The position numbers and the translations under genes were made by a program. Below are positions 1 through 9,487 of a stretch of DNA of 37,242 nt, one piece after another. Under the pieces are notes generated by a model, which was given only the letters and a program-made list of their open reading frames with translations, had not been told where the DNA came from and did no database searches. The DNA is from an uncultured Anaerotruncus sp. Its GTDB lineage: Bacteria; Bacillota; Clostridia; Oscillospirales; Ruminococcaceae. Where the stretch lies: NCBI RefSeq assembly GCF_902490045.1, contig NZ_CABUCJ010000010.1, forward strand, positions 1 to 37,242, read 5' to 3'. How positions within the stretch are numbered: the first letter of the stretch is position 1; every line of letters begins with the position of its first letter.

Positions 1-16
1 CCCCCGCCATGCAGAG

Positions 17-58
17 GCACACCCTCCGCACATTCCAAAGAATGTGCGGAGGGTGTGC
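17..58. terminator. perfect 19-bp inverted repeat downstream of the amidohydrolase
   Basis: Bases 17-35 and 40-58 are exact reverse complements separated by a 4-base CAAA loop, giving a very stable hairpin. It lies about 35 bases past the stop codon of the minus-strand amidohydrolase at 93. The U-tract is poor on both strands, so it may be a weak terminator or an mRNA 3-prime-end stabiliser shared with a neighbour outside the window. Confidence 0.55.
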
Positions 59-92
59 TTCCTTGCGGGGCGATATCGTGAATGAGAGGAGG

Positions 93-1493
<1,401 letters not shown>

Positions 1494-1503
1494 AATGGCC
1501 TCC

Positions 1504-2823
1504 CTATTCTGATACGGTGTCTTTCGCCTTCTTCTCGGCGGGGATCAGGATGCTGAGCAGAATGGCGGTGATGGCGGTTCCGGGCAGGCCGCTGAGCATC
1601 GAGGTGACCCAGAAGGGGAAGGCCGCGAGGCTGTCGGCCACCGCGCTGAACCCGATGCCGACCGCCAGCGAAATCCCCACGATCGTGGTTTCGCGGTTGC
1701 CCATCTCGCAGTTCTTGAGGATGTTGATGCCGGAGAGGATGATAACGCCGAAGGTCATCAGCGCCACGCCGCCGAGCACGGCGTTGGGAATGAGGGTGAA
1801 GATGGCGCAGATTTTCGGGCAGATGCCGCAGAGCATGATCAGGATGCCGGTGATTGCGGTGATAAAGCGGCTGGTGACGCCGGTGAGGCCGCAGAGGCCG
1901 ATATTTGCGCTGATGGAGATGGTGGGGCAGAGGTTGAAGAGGGAGCCCAGCACGCTGCTCACGCCCTGCGCCAGGATGCCGCCGCGCTGCTCCTTGATGG
2001 TCGGCAGGCGGTTTTCGGCCAGGTTGGCCGCGGTGGTCTGGTCGCCGAGCAGCTCCAGCAGCGCGACCAGGCAGAGGAAGGTCACCGTGACGATGGTGCC
2101 CAGTTCAAACCGGATGCCGAAATGCAGCGGCTGCGGCACACGGAACCATGCGGCGTTGATGATTTCGGAGAAGTCCAGCCTGCCCATGAACCCATAGACG
2201 ACGGTCATCACAACCATCGAGAAGAGCGCCGCGCATTTCTGCACAAAGCCCGTGGTGAAGCGCTGGATGAGCAGGGTGAGCAGGATGGTGCCGGCGGCCA
2301 GCAGGTAGTTGCTCAGGGAACCGTAGTCGGCGCTCCCCGTTCCGCCCGCGCAGTATCCGATCGCCACGCCGCACAGACTGATGCCCAGGATGGCGACGAT
2401 CGTGCCGGAGATGTAGGGCTTGACGAGCTTCGCAATCTGTTTATAGAGACCGCCCCAGATCAGCAGGCAGAGGAGGCTTCCCACCAGGCAGGCGCCGGTA
2501 AAGGTGTCGAGCCCATGCTGGGCGGCGATCGCGATGCCGGGCGCGACAAAGACAAAGCTGTTGCCGAGGAAGACCGGGAGCCGCGCGCCGACGGGGCCCA
2601 CGCCGATCGACTGGATAATGCTGCCGATACCGGCGACAAAGAGGCAGGCGGCGATCAGGATGGTGATTTCAGAGGCGGAGAGCCCGAGCCCGCCGCCGAT
2701 CAGCAGCGGAATCGGGACGGTGTTCAGCAGCAGGACGAGCAGCTGGGTGAAGCCGAGCGGGATCGCTTCCCGCAGCGGCGGGCACTGGTTCAGCCCATAG
2801 CCGTTTTCGATTTTTTTCATCAT
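1504..2823 (-). CDS. NCS2-family nucleobase permease (xanthine/uracil type)
   Basis: The 439-residue integral membrane protein is almost entirely hydrophobic, with about 12-14 predicted helices. It carries the NCS2 signature region around GDQTTAANLAENRLP, followed by a PTISISANIG-type segment, placing it among proton-coupled xanthine, uric acid, guanine or uracil permeases. An in-frame ATG at 2961 exists, but the translation before 2823 is not membrane-like and lies over the promoter. AAGGAGG at 2830-2836 is 6 bases from the ATG at 2823 and 9 from a second ATG at 2820, so the real start is one of these two. It is first gene of the operon with the amidohydrolase. The substrate is inferred to be an oxidised or ordinary purine from that neighbour. 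Confidence 0.88.
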   Translation of the reverse strand: MMKKIENGYGLNQCPPLREAIPLGFTQLLVLLLNTVPIPLLIGGGLGLSASEITILIAACLFVAGIGSIIQSIGVGPVGARLPVFLGNSFVFVAPGIAIAAQHGLDTFTGACLVGSLLCLLIWGGLYKQIAKLVKPYISGTIVAILGISLCGVAIGYCAGGTGSADYGSLSNYLLAAGTILLTLLIQRFTTGFVQKCAALFSMVVMTVVYGFMGRLDFSEIINAAWFRVPQPLHFGIRFELGTIVTVTFLCLVALLELLGDQTTAANLAENRLPTIKEQRGGILAQGVSSVLGSLFNLCPTISISANIGLCGLTGVTSRFITAITGILIMLCGICPKICAIFTLIPNAVLGGVALMTFGVIILSGINILKNCEMGNRETTIVGISLAVGIGFSAVADSLAAFPFWVTSMLSGLPGTAITAILLSILIPAEKKAKDTVSE

Positions 2824-2838
2824 CGGTTTCCTCCTTAC

Positions 2839-2912
2839 CCACGAATGACTCGTGGCACACACATAATCAGCTTTTTGGCGCACGCCGCGGGAATTCGCGC
2901 GCAGACCCGCGG
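2839..2912 (-). promoter_or_regulatory. structured 5-prime leader of the permease operon
   Basis: The roughly 120-base leader contains two inverted repeats. One has 6-bp arms at 2839-2844 and 2850-2855 and sits directly upstream of the Shine-Dalgarno. The other has 7-bp arms at 2885-2891 and 2906-2912. I do not recognise a known purine or xanthine riboswitch core in it, so it is recorded only as structured leader. Confidence 0.35.
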
Positions 2913-2921
2913 ATGAAAATG

Positions 2922-2949
2922 AAATGTAACAAATAAACTTGTTACATTT
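2922..2949. promoter_or_regulatory. candidate operator, 10-bp inverted repeat AAATGTAACA-N8-TGTTACATTT
   Basis: Arms at 2922-2931 and 2940-2949 are exact reverse complements with an 8-base spacer. The element sits at the predicted transcription start of the permease promoter (2952-2980), a position expected to block transcription. A related repeat, GTAACA-N6-TGTTAC, lies at 3103-3120 in the divergent promoter, and a lone GTTACA is at 2983-2988. The bound protein is unknown; the adjacent LacI-type regulator is the obvious candidate. Confidence 0.6.
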
Positions 2950-2951
2950 AC

Positions 2952-2980
2952 AAAATACCACATTGCCAAAATCCTGTCAA
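2952..2980 (-). promoter_or_regulatory. sigma-A promoter of the permease-amidohydrolase operon
   Basis: On the minus strand a perfect -35 TTGACA (2980-2975) is followed after 17 bases by -10 TATTTT (2957-2952). Transcription would begin near 2945, inside the inverted-repeat operator. Confidence 0.65.
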
Positions 2981-3097
2981 TCGTTACATCGACAGAAATA
3001 ACCGCGCTTTTGTTATGGAAAATGCTTAAATTTGGGCAAATTTTGCACAATTATTCCGGAGGAGATTTTTAAACGGCTTGGATTTGTCATGTTGTTT

Positions 3098-3126
3098 TTG
3101 ATGTAACATATCGGTGTTACTATATT
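3098..3126 (+). promoter_or_regulatory. putative promoter of the LacI-type regulator with internal inverted repeat
   Basis: TTGATG at 3098-3103 and TATATT at 3121-3126 are 17 bases apart. The spacer carries GTAACA-N6-TGTTAC at 3103-3120, the same half-site as the operator in front of the permease, consistent with autoregulation. Confidence 0.45.
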
Positions 3127-3191
3127 GTGTTTCAATGATTACCCGGAAACTTTCCGCAGAATACTTGATGAAAAGGGATTGCTGTGTTAAG

Positions 3192-4259
3192 ATGGAAAAA
3201 AGACTTGATGCGTCCCAGAAACGGCAGGTGAAGCTTTTGAATATCCGGGAGATCGCGCGGCAGGCGGGGCTTTCCATCGCCACCATTTCCCGCGTCATCA
3301 ACCATCCCGAAACCGTCGCGCCCGAGACCAGGGAGCGCGTTTTGGGAATCTTGGAATCCTGCAACTATTCGCCCAAGCTGGCCGCCAAGCCGCCCCGGAA
3401 AAAGACCGGCGCCGTCGTCCTGATCGTTCCGGTCCTGCCGCGGTATTACGGCATCCTTTCCGGCATCCGCCAGGTCCTGCAGGCCAACGGCTATCAGCTG
3501 ACGATCTGCGAGACGAGCGGCTTCCGGGGCGGGGAGAACGGCGCTGTCCGCGCGGTCGCGGCCGCCCGGCCGGACGGCGTGATTCTGGTGCGCGGCTCCG
3601 AAGCCCCGCCGGAACTCGGGCCGCTCCGCCAGGCGGGGATCCCCGTCGTCCTGGTCGGGAAGTGCGCTGACGCGGAGAGCGAAAACAATTGCAGCATCAA
3701 CTTCCAGGACGCCGCCGCGAAGCTCACCGCCCACCTGATCGATATGAAATACACCCGCATCGCGCTCGTGCAGACCGAGGCGGACTACCCGGAAAAGCCG
3801 CAGATTACGGCGGGCTTTTTGCAGGCGCTCGCCGTGGGCGGCCTGGAAGCGGGCGGCTGCCCCATCCTGGAAACGGAGGACAGCGTGCGGGGCGGGTACA
3901 TCGTCCTGAAGGAGATGCTCGCGGAGGGCGAGGCCCTGCCGCAGGCGTTTTTTGCCGCCGGCGACGGCATCGCGATCGGCATCATGAAGGCGGCGCAGGA
4001 GGAAAAGCTCGCGATTCCCCGCCAGCTGGCGGTCGCCGGCTTCACGGATTCCGAGATGGCCACGGTCGTATGCCCGGCGCTCACCACGGTGGAACACCCC
4101 TATGAGCGGCTGGGGACGGTGGCCGCCCGGCGGCTGATCGACCTCGTCGAAAACAGCGAGCTCTACGACATCGAAACGCAGGAGATCGTGCTGAAATCCA
4201 AGCTGAAGATCCGCAAGTCCTGCGGCAACAAGAAGAACATCTACGAGCAGTTCGAGTGA
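3192..4259 (+). CDS. LacI/GalR-family transcriptional regulator
   Basis: This roughly 355-residue one-component regulator starts with a helix-turn-helix typical of the family (NIREIARQAGLSIATISRV, then a hinge-like ETRERVLGILESCNYSP). A periplasmic-binding-protein-fold effector domain fills the rest. It is divergent from the permease-deaminase operon and 16 bases upstream of the PreA-like gene, so it probably controls both. The start is uncertain: ATG at 3192 places the HTH about 15 residues from the N-terminus, whereas in-frame ATGs at 3168 and 3114 would add an atypical extension and the latter overlaps the predicted promoter. The Shine-Dalgarno is weak for every choice. The effector ligand is not predictable; the context suggests a nucleobase rather than a sugar. 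Confidence 0.85.
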   Translation: MEKRLDASQKRQVKLLNIREIARQAGLSIATISRVINHPETVAPETRERVLGILESCNYSPKLAAKPPRKKTGAVVLIVPVLPRYYGILSGIRQVLQANGYQLTICETSGFRGGENGAVRAVAAARPDGVILVRGSEAPPELGPLRQAGIPVVLVGKCADAESENNCSINFQDAAAKLTAHLIDMKYTRIALVQTEADYPEKPQITAGFLQALAVGGLEAGGCPILETEDSVRGGYIVLKEMLAEGEALPQAFFAAGDGIAIGIMKAAQEEKLAIPRQLAVAGFTDSEMATVVCPALTTVEHPYERLGTVAARRLIDLVENSELYDIETQEIVLKSKLKIRKSCGNKKNIYEQFE

Positions 4260-4275
4260 GGGGAGGGGAAGCGGA

Positions 4276-5397
4276 ATGCGCACATCGGTTGAATTCATGG
4301 GTCTGCCCCTGAAGAATCCGGTCATCGTGGCGGCCGGTCCCTGGTCACGGGACGCCGCGTCGATCCAAAAGGCGATTGACGCGGGCGCGGCCGCCGTCGT
4401 CACCGAGACCATCACGCTGGAAAAGAGCCAGCTTCTCCGGCCGCGCATCTACCGGCAGGAGGGGCGGCTCCTCAACACGACGCTCTACAGCACGCTGTCG
4501 TTCGAGCAGTTGGAGCGGGAGCTGACACAGGTGCGGAAGGGGGACAGCTTCCTGATCGGCAACATCCGCGGCGGCACCCCCTCCGAGCTGGCCTATACCG
4601 CCACGGCGGTGGAACGCTTCGGCGCGGACGCGCTGGAGCTCTGCTGCTTCACCCCCATCGGGACCAAGATGGAGAACATCGCCATCCACCCGCATGAAAT
4701 CTACGAGATGATCCGGCAGGTCACCCAAAAGGTTTCCGTCCCCGTGATGGTGCGGCTGCCGCACCATGCGGCGTCCTCCCGGGAGTTCGTCCAGGCGGTG
4801 GAGCGCGCCGGGGCGAAGGCGGTCAGCGCGATTGAAACCCTCTCCGGGCTCATTGGGGTGGACGTCGAGCGCGGCCGCTCCCGGACGCCCACGATCGGCG
4901 GGTATTCCGGACCGCACATCCGTCCGGTTTCCCTGGCCGCGACCGCCATGCTCAGCCAGCTCGCGGACTGCCAGATCGCGTCGATGGGTGGAGTGGAGGA
5001 CGCGCTCAGCGCGCTGGAATTCCTCATGCTGGGGGCCTCCGTTGTCCAGTTGGGCTCGGCGGTCCTGCTGGAGGGATACGACCGGATTACCCGGACGGTG
5101 GAGGACCTGGAGATGTGGATGAGGGAGCACCGTTACGGCTCGGTCGAAGAGCTGCGCGGGATTGCGCTGGATTCCCTCTCCCCCTTTGAGGAAATCCTGC
5201 CCCGGCAGCTGCACGTCTCGATGGATTCCCCCTGCGTGCAGGGCTGCACAGGCGGCGGCTGCCCCTGCGCCGCCGCCTGCCTGGACGGCGCGATCGTCCG
5301 GGAGGAGGGCCGCGTCAGAGCCCTCCGGGAGCGCTGCTCCGGCTGCGGGCTCTGCGTTTCGCTCTGCCCGGAAGGACATTTTTCGTTGAGGAAATAG
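4276..5397 (+). CDS. PreA/dihydroorotate-dehydrogenase-like flavoprotein with C-terminal Fe-S domain
   Basis: This 373-residue protein has an FMN-binding TIM barrel of the dihydroorotate/dihydropyrimidine dehydrogenase class at about residues 1-300, opening with MGLPLKNPVIVAAGPWS. A cysteine-rich tail follows. The second cluster is textbook (C354, C357, C360, C364). The first is irregular, with cysteines at 320, 324, 329, 331 and 335 instead of CxxCxxCxxxC. The usual Asn-x-Ser-Cys-Pro region of the barrel reads ELCCFTPIG, so it is not a standard DHOD. GGGGAGGGGAAG before the ATG is a strong ribosome site. There is no PreT-like partner nearby. A redox step in pyrimidine- or heterocycle-derived metabolism is inferred; the substrate is unknown. 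Confidence 0.75.
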   Translation: MRTSVEFMGLPLKNPVIVAAGPWSRDAASIQKAIDAGAAAVVTETITLEKSQLLRPRIYRQEGRLLNTTLYSTLSFEQLERELTQVRKGDSFLIGNIRGGTPSELAYTATAVERFGADALELCCFTPIGTKMENIAIHPHEIYEMIRQVTQKVSVPVMVRLPHHAASSREFVQAVERAGAKAVSAIETLSGLIGVDVERGRSRTPTIGGYSGPHIRPVSLAATAMLSQLADCQIASMGGVEDALSALEFLMLGASVVQLGSAVLLEGYDRITRTVEDLEMWMREHRYGSVEELRGIALDSLSPFEEILPRQLHVSMDSPCVQGCTGGGCPCAAACLDGAIVREEGRVRALRERCSGCGLCVSLCPEGHFSLRK

Positions 5398-5408
5398 ACC
5401 GGATTAAA

Positions 5409-5444
5409 AAAAGAGGCCGCTGAACAAGTTCAGCGGCCTCTTTT
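5409..5444. terminator. bidirectional intrinsic terminator after the PreA-like gene
   Basis: Stem arms 5409-5424 and 5429-5444 are exact reverse complements (AAAAGAGGCCGCTGAA) with a 4-base loop. The A/T runs give a U-tract in both directions, so it ends the LacI/PreA transcript and anything arriving on the minus strand. Confidence 0.9.
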
Positions 5445-5457
5445 GATATGGTTGGTT

Positions 5458-5601
5458 TTACGGGTTGACGAGCGCGGGTCCGTCCCCTCCGTTCACCCAG
5501 GCGAAGATTTCCCGGATTTTGCGCTCATAGTCGAGAAGATAGGCGGCGTGCGAACTGAACCCGAAGGTATCGGGCTTGCTGTTGCAGACCACTTTTGTTT
5601 T
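5458..5601 (-). pseudogene. decayed gene end (47 codons)
   Basis: On the minus strand 47 sense codons with strongly GC-ending codon use, like the neighbours, run up to a stop at 5458. The frame is closed upstream by a stop at 5602-5604. The peptide ends HAAYLLDYERKIREIFAWV then GGDGPALVNP, which looks like a real C-terminus. No start or ribosome site is in frame. The ...VNP ending is reminiscent of D-isomer 2-hydroxyacid dehydrogenases, but this is only a hint and the family is not assigned. The rest of 5605-5739 shows no convincing coding frame. Confidence 0.45.
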
Positions 5602-5739
5602 TTACCGCATGGGAATGCGGCCGGCTGCAGGATGCCTGGGACGGATGATACGGTCCGCCGCCAAATCGTTGGGGGCGGCTTTTTGGAAAGGTCCGCCAAA
5701 ATTCCGGTCGGGCTGCCGCAGAAAAACCGGAACGAAAGG

Positions 5740-5773
5740 AAAAGCGGCCCCGCATTGCCGCGGGGCCGCTTTT
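5740..5773 (-). terminator. intrinsic terminator of the ten-gene operon
   Basis: Arms 5740-5753 and 5760-5773 (AAAAGCGGCCCCGC) are exact reverse complements with a 6-base loop and a T-run on the minus strand. It lies 36 bases past the stop of the sugar-binding protein gene and ends the operon that begins at 16118. Confidence 0.9.
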
Positions 5774-5809
5774 GCGTCAGGAGGGGAAGTCTCTCGTGAT
5801 GGGGAAGCC

Positions 5810-6871
5810 CTACTGGAGGTATTCCGGCATGGCCTCCTTGTAGTTGTCCTTGGTGACCATGATGCAGCTTACGGCGGTCTCCTTGGGAGGCTCCTCACCG
5901 TTGACCATCATCATGATGTGCTCCGCGCTGATCCGTCCGACCTCGAGGGCGGAGAAATACGCGGCGGCCTTGAAGCAGGAGCCCTTCTCGAATTCCGCGG
6001 GAGCCAGATAACCGCCGAGGCCGACGGTGCAGGAGCCGTCCGCGAGGCCGGCCTGCTCGATCGCGCGGGTCGCGCCGACGGTCCCCTCGTCTCCAGTGGT
6101 GAGGACCATCCACTTTTTGATCTGCGGATTGGCGACGATTACGCCGTTGGCGGACTGGAACGCCACGTTCAGGTCCATTTTATAGTCGGTCTTGAAGATG
6201 TGGTCCGCAGGGAAATCGGGGAGCATTTCGGCAATGATGTCGAGCTGGCCCTCCGACCGGGGGATGCAGCTGGTAACCGTGTCGGTGGTCATGATCATGA
6301 TGCCGCACTCGGGATCGTCGACCAGGTTGTTTTCCTGCATGTAGTTGACCATCCACTTCGCGCTCTCCTGGCCGATCATATAGGCGTCGATCCCGACCCA
6401 CGGGGCAATCTTGTTGCCCGCGTCGTCGATCAGCGCGTCGTCGGCGGCCAGAACGGGGATGCCGGCCTTCTCCAGTTTTTCCACCGCGACCTGCGAAAGC
6501 GTCTGGTCGGGCGGGCAGCAGATGACGCCGTCCACCTTCTGCGCGATGACAGTGTCGACCATCTGAAGGAAGAGGTTGCCGTCGTCCTTGGCGTCGAGAT
6601 ACATCCAATCCTTGGCGCCGAGCTCCTTCACCTTTTCGCCGGCGGCCACGCCCTCGTTGATAAACCAGGTCGCGTCGGCGAACTTGTAGATCCCGGCAAT
6701 GACGACGTCCTTCTTTTCGGCAGGCGCCGGCTCCTCGGCTTCGGGTTGGGCCTCAGGGGCGGCCGCCGGTTCGGAAGCGGGAGCGGGCTCCGCGGGGGCG
6801 GGCTGTGCGCAGGAGGCCAGCAGGGTGACCGCCATGACCAACGCGAGCAGAATGGCTAATGTTCTTTTCAT
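5810..6871 (-). CDS. AraF-like sugar-binding lipoprotein of an ABC importer
   Basis: This 353-residue extracellular solute-binding protein has a signal peptide ending in lipobox LLASC, then a long Pro/Ala/Glu-rich linker (about residues 22-55), then a type I periplasmic-binding fold. The stretch around VDGVICCPPDQTLSQ closely matches the arabinose-binding protein AraF of E. coli, and the ITKDNYKEA-like end also fits (here VTKDNYKEAMPEYLQ). The ATG at 6871 is chosen over 6907 because it puts the basic MKRT directly before the hydrophobic core and follows GGAG. It is the last gene of the operon, after its permease, with a hairpin in the 58-base gap. The AraF resemblance suggests a pentose or galactose-like ligand, but binding specificity cannot be read from sequence; an amino sugar is proposed from context. 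Confidence 0.88.
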   Translation of the reverse strand: MKRTLAILLALVMAVTLLASCAQPAPAEPAPASEPAAAPEAQPEAEEPAPAEKKDVVIAGIYKFADATWFINEGVAAGEKVKELGAKDWMYLDAKDDGNLFLQMVDTVIAQKVDGVICCPPDQTLSQVAVEKLEKAGIPVLAADDALIDDAGNKIAPWVGIDAYMIGQESAKWMVNYMQENNLVDDPECGIMIMTTDTVTSCIPRSEGQLDIIAEMLPDFPADHIFKTDYKMDLNVAFQSANGVIVANPQIKKWMVLTTGDEGTVGATRAIEQAGLADGSCTVGLGGYLAPAEFEKGSCFKAAAYFSALEVGRISAEHIMMMVNGEEPPKETAVSCIMVTKDNYKEAMPEYLQ

Positions 6872-6906
6872 ACTAGTTCTCCTCTCATTAATACCGATAG
6901 TGACCA

Positions 6907-6921
6907 CGCGGCAGAGCCGCG
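6907..6921 (-). other. short intercistronic hairpin before the sugar-binding protein gene
   Basis: CGCGGC at 6907-6912 and GCCGCG at 6916-6921 pair around a 3-base loop in the permease to binding-protein gap. Such hairpins often protect the downstream binding-protein message, which is needed in excess. There is no U-tract, so it is not a terminator. Confidence 0.4.
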
Positions 6922-6929
6922 CTGACGAC

Positions 6930-7937
6930 TTAGTTGGCGCCGGAACGCCCGGCCTCGATGCTCTGCATCAGCATCTTCTTCTGGTGCTTGCTGCGGCGGT
7001 AGAAGTCGAAGGCGAGCGCGATCAGCAGGAGCAGGCCGCGCGCCACGGTCTGCCAGTAGACCTGGACCTGCGCCATGATCAGCCCGGTGTTGAAGCACTG
7101 GAGGATCAGCACGCCGAGGATCATCCCGCCGACCGAACCCACACCTCCGGACATCGCCACGCCGCCGAGTACCGACGCGGTGATCGCGTCGAATTCGAGC
7201 CCGGTGCAGGAGGAGGGCTGGCTGGACTGCATGCGCGCGGCAAGCAGTCCGCCGCCGAGCGCGGAGAGCCCCGCGCTGATCATAAAGAGGATGGTGGAGA
7301 TCTTTTCGGGATTTAAGCCCGCCAGCCGGGCGGCGTATTTATTCCCGCCCAGCACATAGACGCTGCGTCCGAAGAAGGTTTTGCTCAAGACGACCGCGGA
7401 GACGATGAAGGCGAGGATCAGTACCAGCACCGGCAGGTTGAAGATGCCGAGGACCTGCTTGGAGCCGATGTCGGTAAAGGATTTGTCGGAGATGAAGACC
7501 GGCTTCCCTCCGCAGAGGATATAGCCCAGCCCCCGGAAGATCGACATGGCCGAGAGGGTGACGATGAACGGCTCCAGCTTGAGCTTGTTGACGCCCATCC
7601 CGTTCAAAAAGCCGATCAGCAGGCCGATCAGGACGACCAGCGGGAGAATCAGCATGCTTGGCACGCCCATCGTCAGCAAAAGCCCGGCGACGACCGAGGA
7701 AAAGGCGGCGATCGAGCCGGGCGAGAGGTCGATCAGGCCCGCGATGATCAGGTAGGTCTCGCCGATTGCCACGAGGCCGGTCAGAGACGCGGAGGTGAGG
7801 ATGTTCAAAAGGTTCTGGGTGCTGAAATAGTTTTTGTTGATCACCGTAAAGACCACGACGATGACGAACAGGGCCACCATCAGGCCGATTTTTTCCACGA
7901 ATCCGCTGTTTTTCAAAAACGATTTTTTCTGCTCCAT
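6930..7937 (-). CDS. sugar ABC transporter permease (RbsC/AraH family)
   Basis: This 335-residue membrane subunit has about 8-10 hydrophobic segments. It contains the family-typical IDLSPGSIAAFSSVVAG segment and the C-terminal GGVAMSGGVGSVGG loop that contacts the ATPase. It starts 3 bases after the ATPase stop codon, so the two are translationally coupled. With the ATPase (7941-9464) and the binding protein (5810-6871) it makes a complete AraFGH-like importer. No separate second permease is present, so a homodimer is expected. A basic cytosolic tail ends the protein. Confidence 0.92.
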   Translation of the reverse strand: MEQKKSFLKNSGFVEKIGLMVALFVIVVVFTVINKNYFSTQNLLNILTSASLTGLVAIGETYLIIAGLIDLSPGSIAAFSSVVAGLLLTMGVPSMLILPLVVLIGLLIGFLNGMGVNKLKLEPFIVTLSAMSIFRGLGYILCGGKPVFISDKSFTDIGSKQVLGIFNLPVLVLILAFIVSAVVLSKTFFGRSVYVLGGNKYAARLAGLNPEKISTILFMISAGLSALGGGLLAARMQSSQPSSCTGLEFDAITASVLGGVAMSGGVGSVGGMILGVLILQCFNTGLIMAQVQVYWQTVARGLLLLIALAFDFYRRSKHQKKMLMQSIEAGRSGAN

Positions 7938-7940
7938 CGC

Positions 7941-9464
7941 TCAATCCCCTCCCAGCATGGCGTACTGCAAAATGAGTTCCTCCGTGGCGTCCTCCCGGGA
8001 GACCTCGCCGGTGACGCGGCCCTCCCGCATGACGATGATCCGGTCGCTCAGCCCGATGATTTCGGGGAGCTCCGACGAAATCAGGATGACCCCCTTGCCC
8101 ATCCGGGCGTATTCGCAGATCATCTTGTAAAATTCCGATTTGGCCCCCACGTCGATCCCCTTGGTGGGTTCGTCCAGAATGATGACGTCGGGGTTGGTCT
8201 CGTGCGCGCGGGCGACGACCGCCTTCTGCTGGTTGCCGCCGGAGAGCTCGAGAATTTTTTTCTGCGCGTTCGGCGTGCGGATTTTAAACTGTCGGATTCC
8301 GCCCTCGATCAGCTGCGTCTCCCGTTTGGAGTCGATCAGCAGGCACGCGCTGCGCAGCCGCTTCAGCACGCTGATGGAGATGTTCATGCCGACCGAGAGG
8401 GTGGGGATGATCCCCTGTTCCTTGCGGTCCTCGGGGCAGAGGGCGATCCCGTTCGCGATGGCCTGCGCGGGCGAACGGTTTTCGATCTTCTTGCCGCCCA
8501 GCAGAACGGTCCCTGAGAGGGTCGGGTCGGCGCCGTAGATCGAGCGCATAAGCTCGGTGCGCCCCGCGCCGACCAGCCCGGAAAAGCCCAGGATTTCGCC
8601 CCGGTGCAGCTCGAAGGAGACGTTTTTCACATAGTAGTTGCAGAGATCCCGCACCTCGAGAACGGTTTCGCCAATGGATTCGCTGCGCTCGAGCGACTGA
8701 AACAGGTCCCCCAGATCACGGCCGACCATCATGCGGATGAGATCCTGGTTGGTGCACTCCTGCCGGTCGACCTCTGCGACCAGCTGCCCGTCCTTGAAGA
8801 CAATCACCCTGTCGACGATCTGCTCCAGCTCCTTCATCCGGTGGGAGACGTAGAAAACGATCTTCCCCTGCGCGCGCAGCTTCCGGATGATGCGGAAAAG
8901 CACGTCGATCTCGTTGTCGGTCAGGCTGGCGGTGGGCTCGTCGAACGCGATGACCTTCGCGTTGCGGATGTACGCCTTCATGATTTCGACCATCTGCTGG
9001 TGGGCGGTGGAGAGGGTGCGCACACGGGCCGCCGGGTCGATGCTGACGCCGAATTCTTCGATGACCTTCCGGGTCTCCGCGAGCATTCGGCCATAATCGA
9101 TCAGGTGGTCCTTCCCGCGCGCCCAGCTCCCCAAAAAGACGTTTTCCGCGACCGTCATGTCGAGGATGACCTGGCGCTCCTGATAGATGACGCTGATGCC
9201 CGCCTCAATCGCGTCCTTCGGGCAGGTGAAATGCTGTTCCCGGCCGTTGAGCAGCACCTCCCCGGAGGTCATGGTATAGTCCCCGTTGAGGATTTTCAAG
9301 AGCGTGGATTTCCCGGCGCCGTTCTCTCCGACGAACGCATAGACCTGGCCGCTTTCGGCGCGGAATGAAATCCGGTCAAGCGCCCTGACGCCCGGGAAGT
9401 ACTTGCAGATCTCCCGGAACTCCACGACGTTTTTGGCCGGGGACTTTTGAGCCTCTTCCTTCAT
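7941..9464 (-). CDS. sugar ABC transporter ATPase, tandem domains (AraG/RbsA/MglA family)
   Basis: This 507-residue protein has two fused ATPase domains. Domain 1 has Walker A GENGAGKST at about residues 46-54, the signature LSTAHQQ and Walker B VIAFDEPTASL. Domain 2 has the degenerate P-loop GLVGAGRTE normal for this family, signature LSGGNQQK and Walker B IILDEPTKGIDVG. It powers sugar import together with the downstream permease and binding protein. It lies 23 bases after the epimerase-like gene, in the same operon as the amino/keto-acid enzymes, which ties those enzymes to an imported sugar rather than an amino acid. Confidence 0.93.
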   Translation of the reverse strand: MKEEAQKSPAKNVVEFREICKYFPGVRALDRISFRAESGQVYAFVGENGAGKSTLLKILNGDYTMTSGEVLLNGREQHFTCPKDAIEAGISVIYQERQVILDMTVAENVFLGSWARGKDHLIDYGRMLAETRKVIEEFGVSIDPAARVRTLSTAHQQMVEIMKAYIRNAKVIAFDEPTASLTDNEIDVLFRIIRKLRAQGKIVFYVSHRMKELEQIVDRVIVFKDGQLVAEVDRQECTNQDLIRMMVGRDLGDLFQSLERSESIGETVLEVRDLCNYYVKNVSFELHRGEILGFSGLVGAGRTELMRSIYGADPTLSGTVLLGGKKIENRSPAQAIANGIALCPEDRKEQGIIPTLSVGMNISISVLKRLRSACLLIDSKRETQLIEGGIRQFKIRTPNAQKKILELSGGNQQKAVVARAHETNPDVIILDEPTKGIDVGAKSEFYKMICEYARMGKGVILISSELPEIIGLSDRIIVMREGRVTGEVSREDATEELILQYAMLGGD

Positions 9465-9487
9465 TCCTCATCCCTCCATTCTGTCTG

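Noticed and set aside
2839..2945. possible purine or xanthine riboswitch in the permease leader
   Set aside because: Two simple hairpins are present, but I could not find the conserved loops and junction of the known purine or xanthine classes.
3114..3191. upstream ATGs of the LacI-type regulator
   Set aside because: They place a nonspecific extension before the HTH and the first overlaps the predicted promoter; kept only as alternatives.
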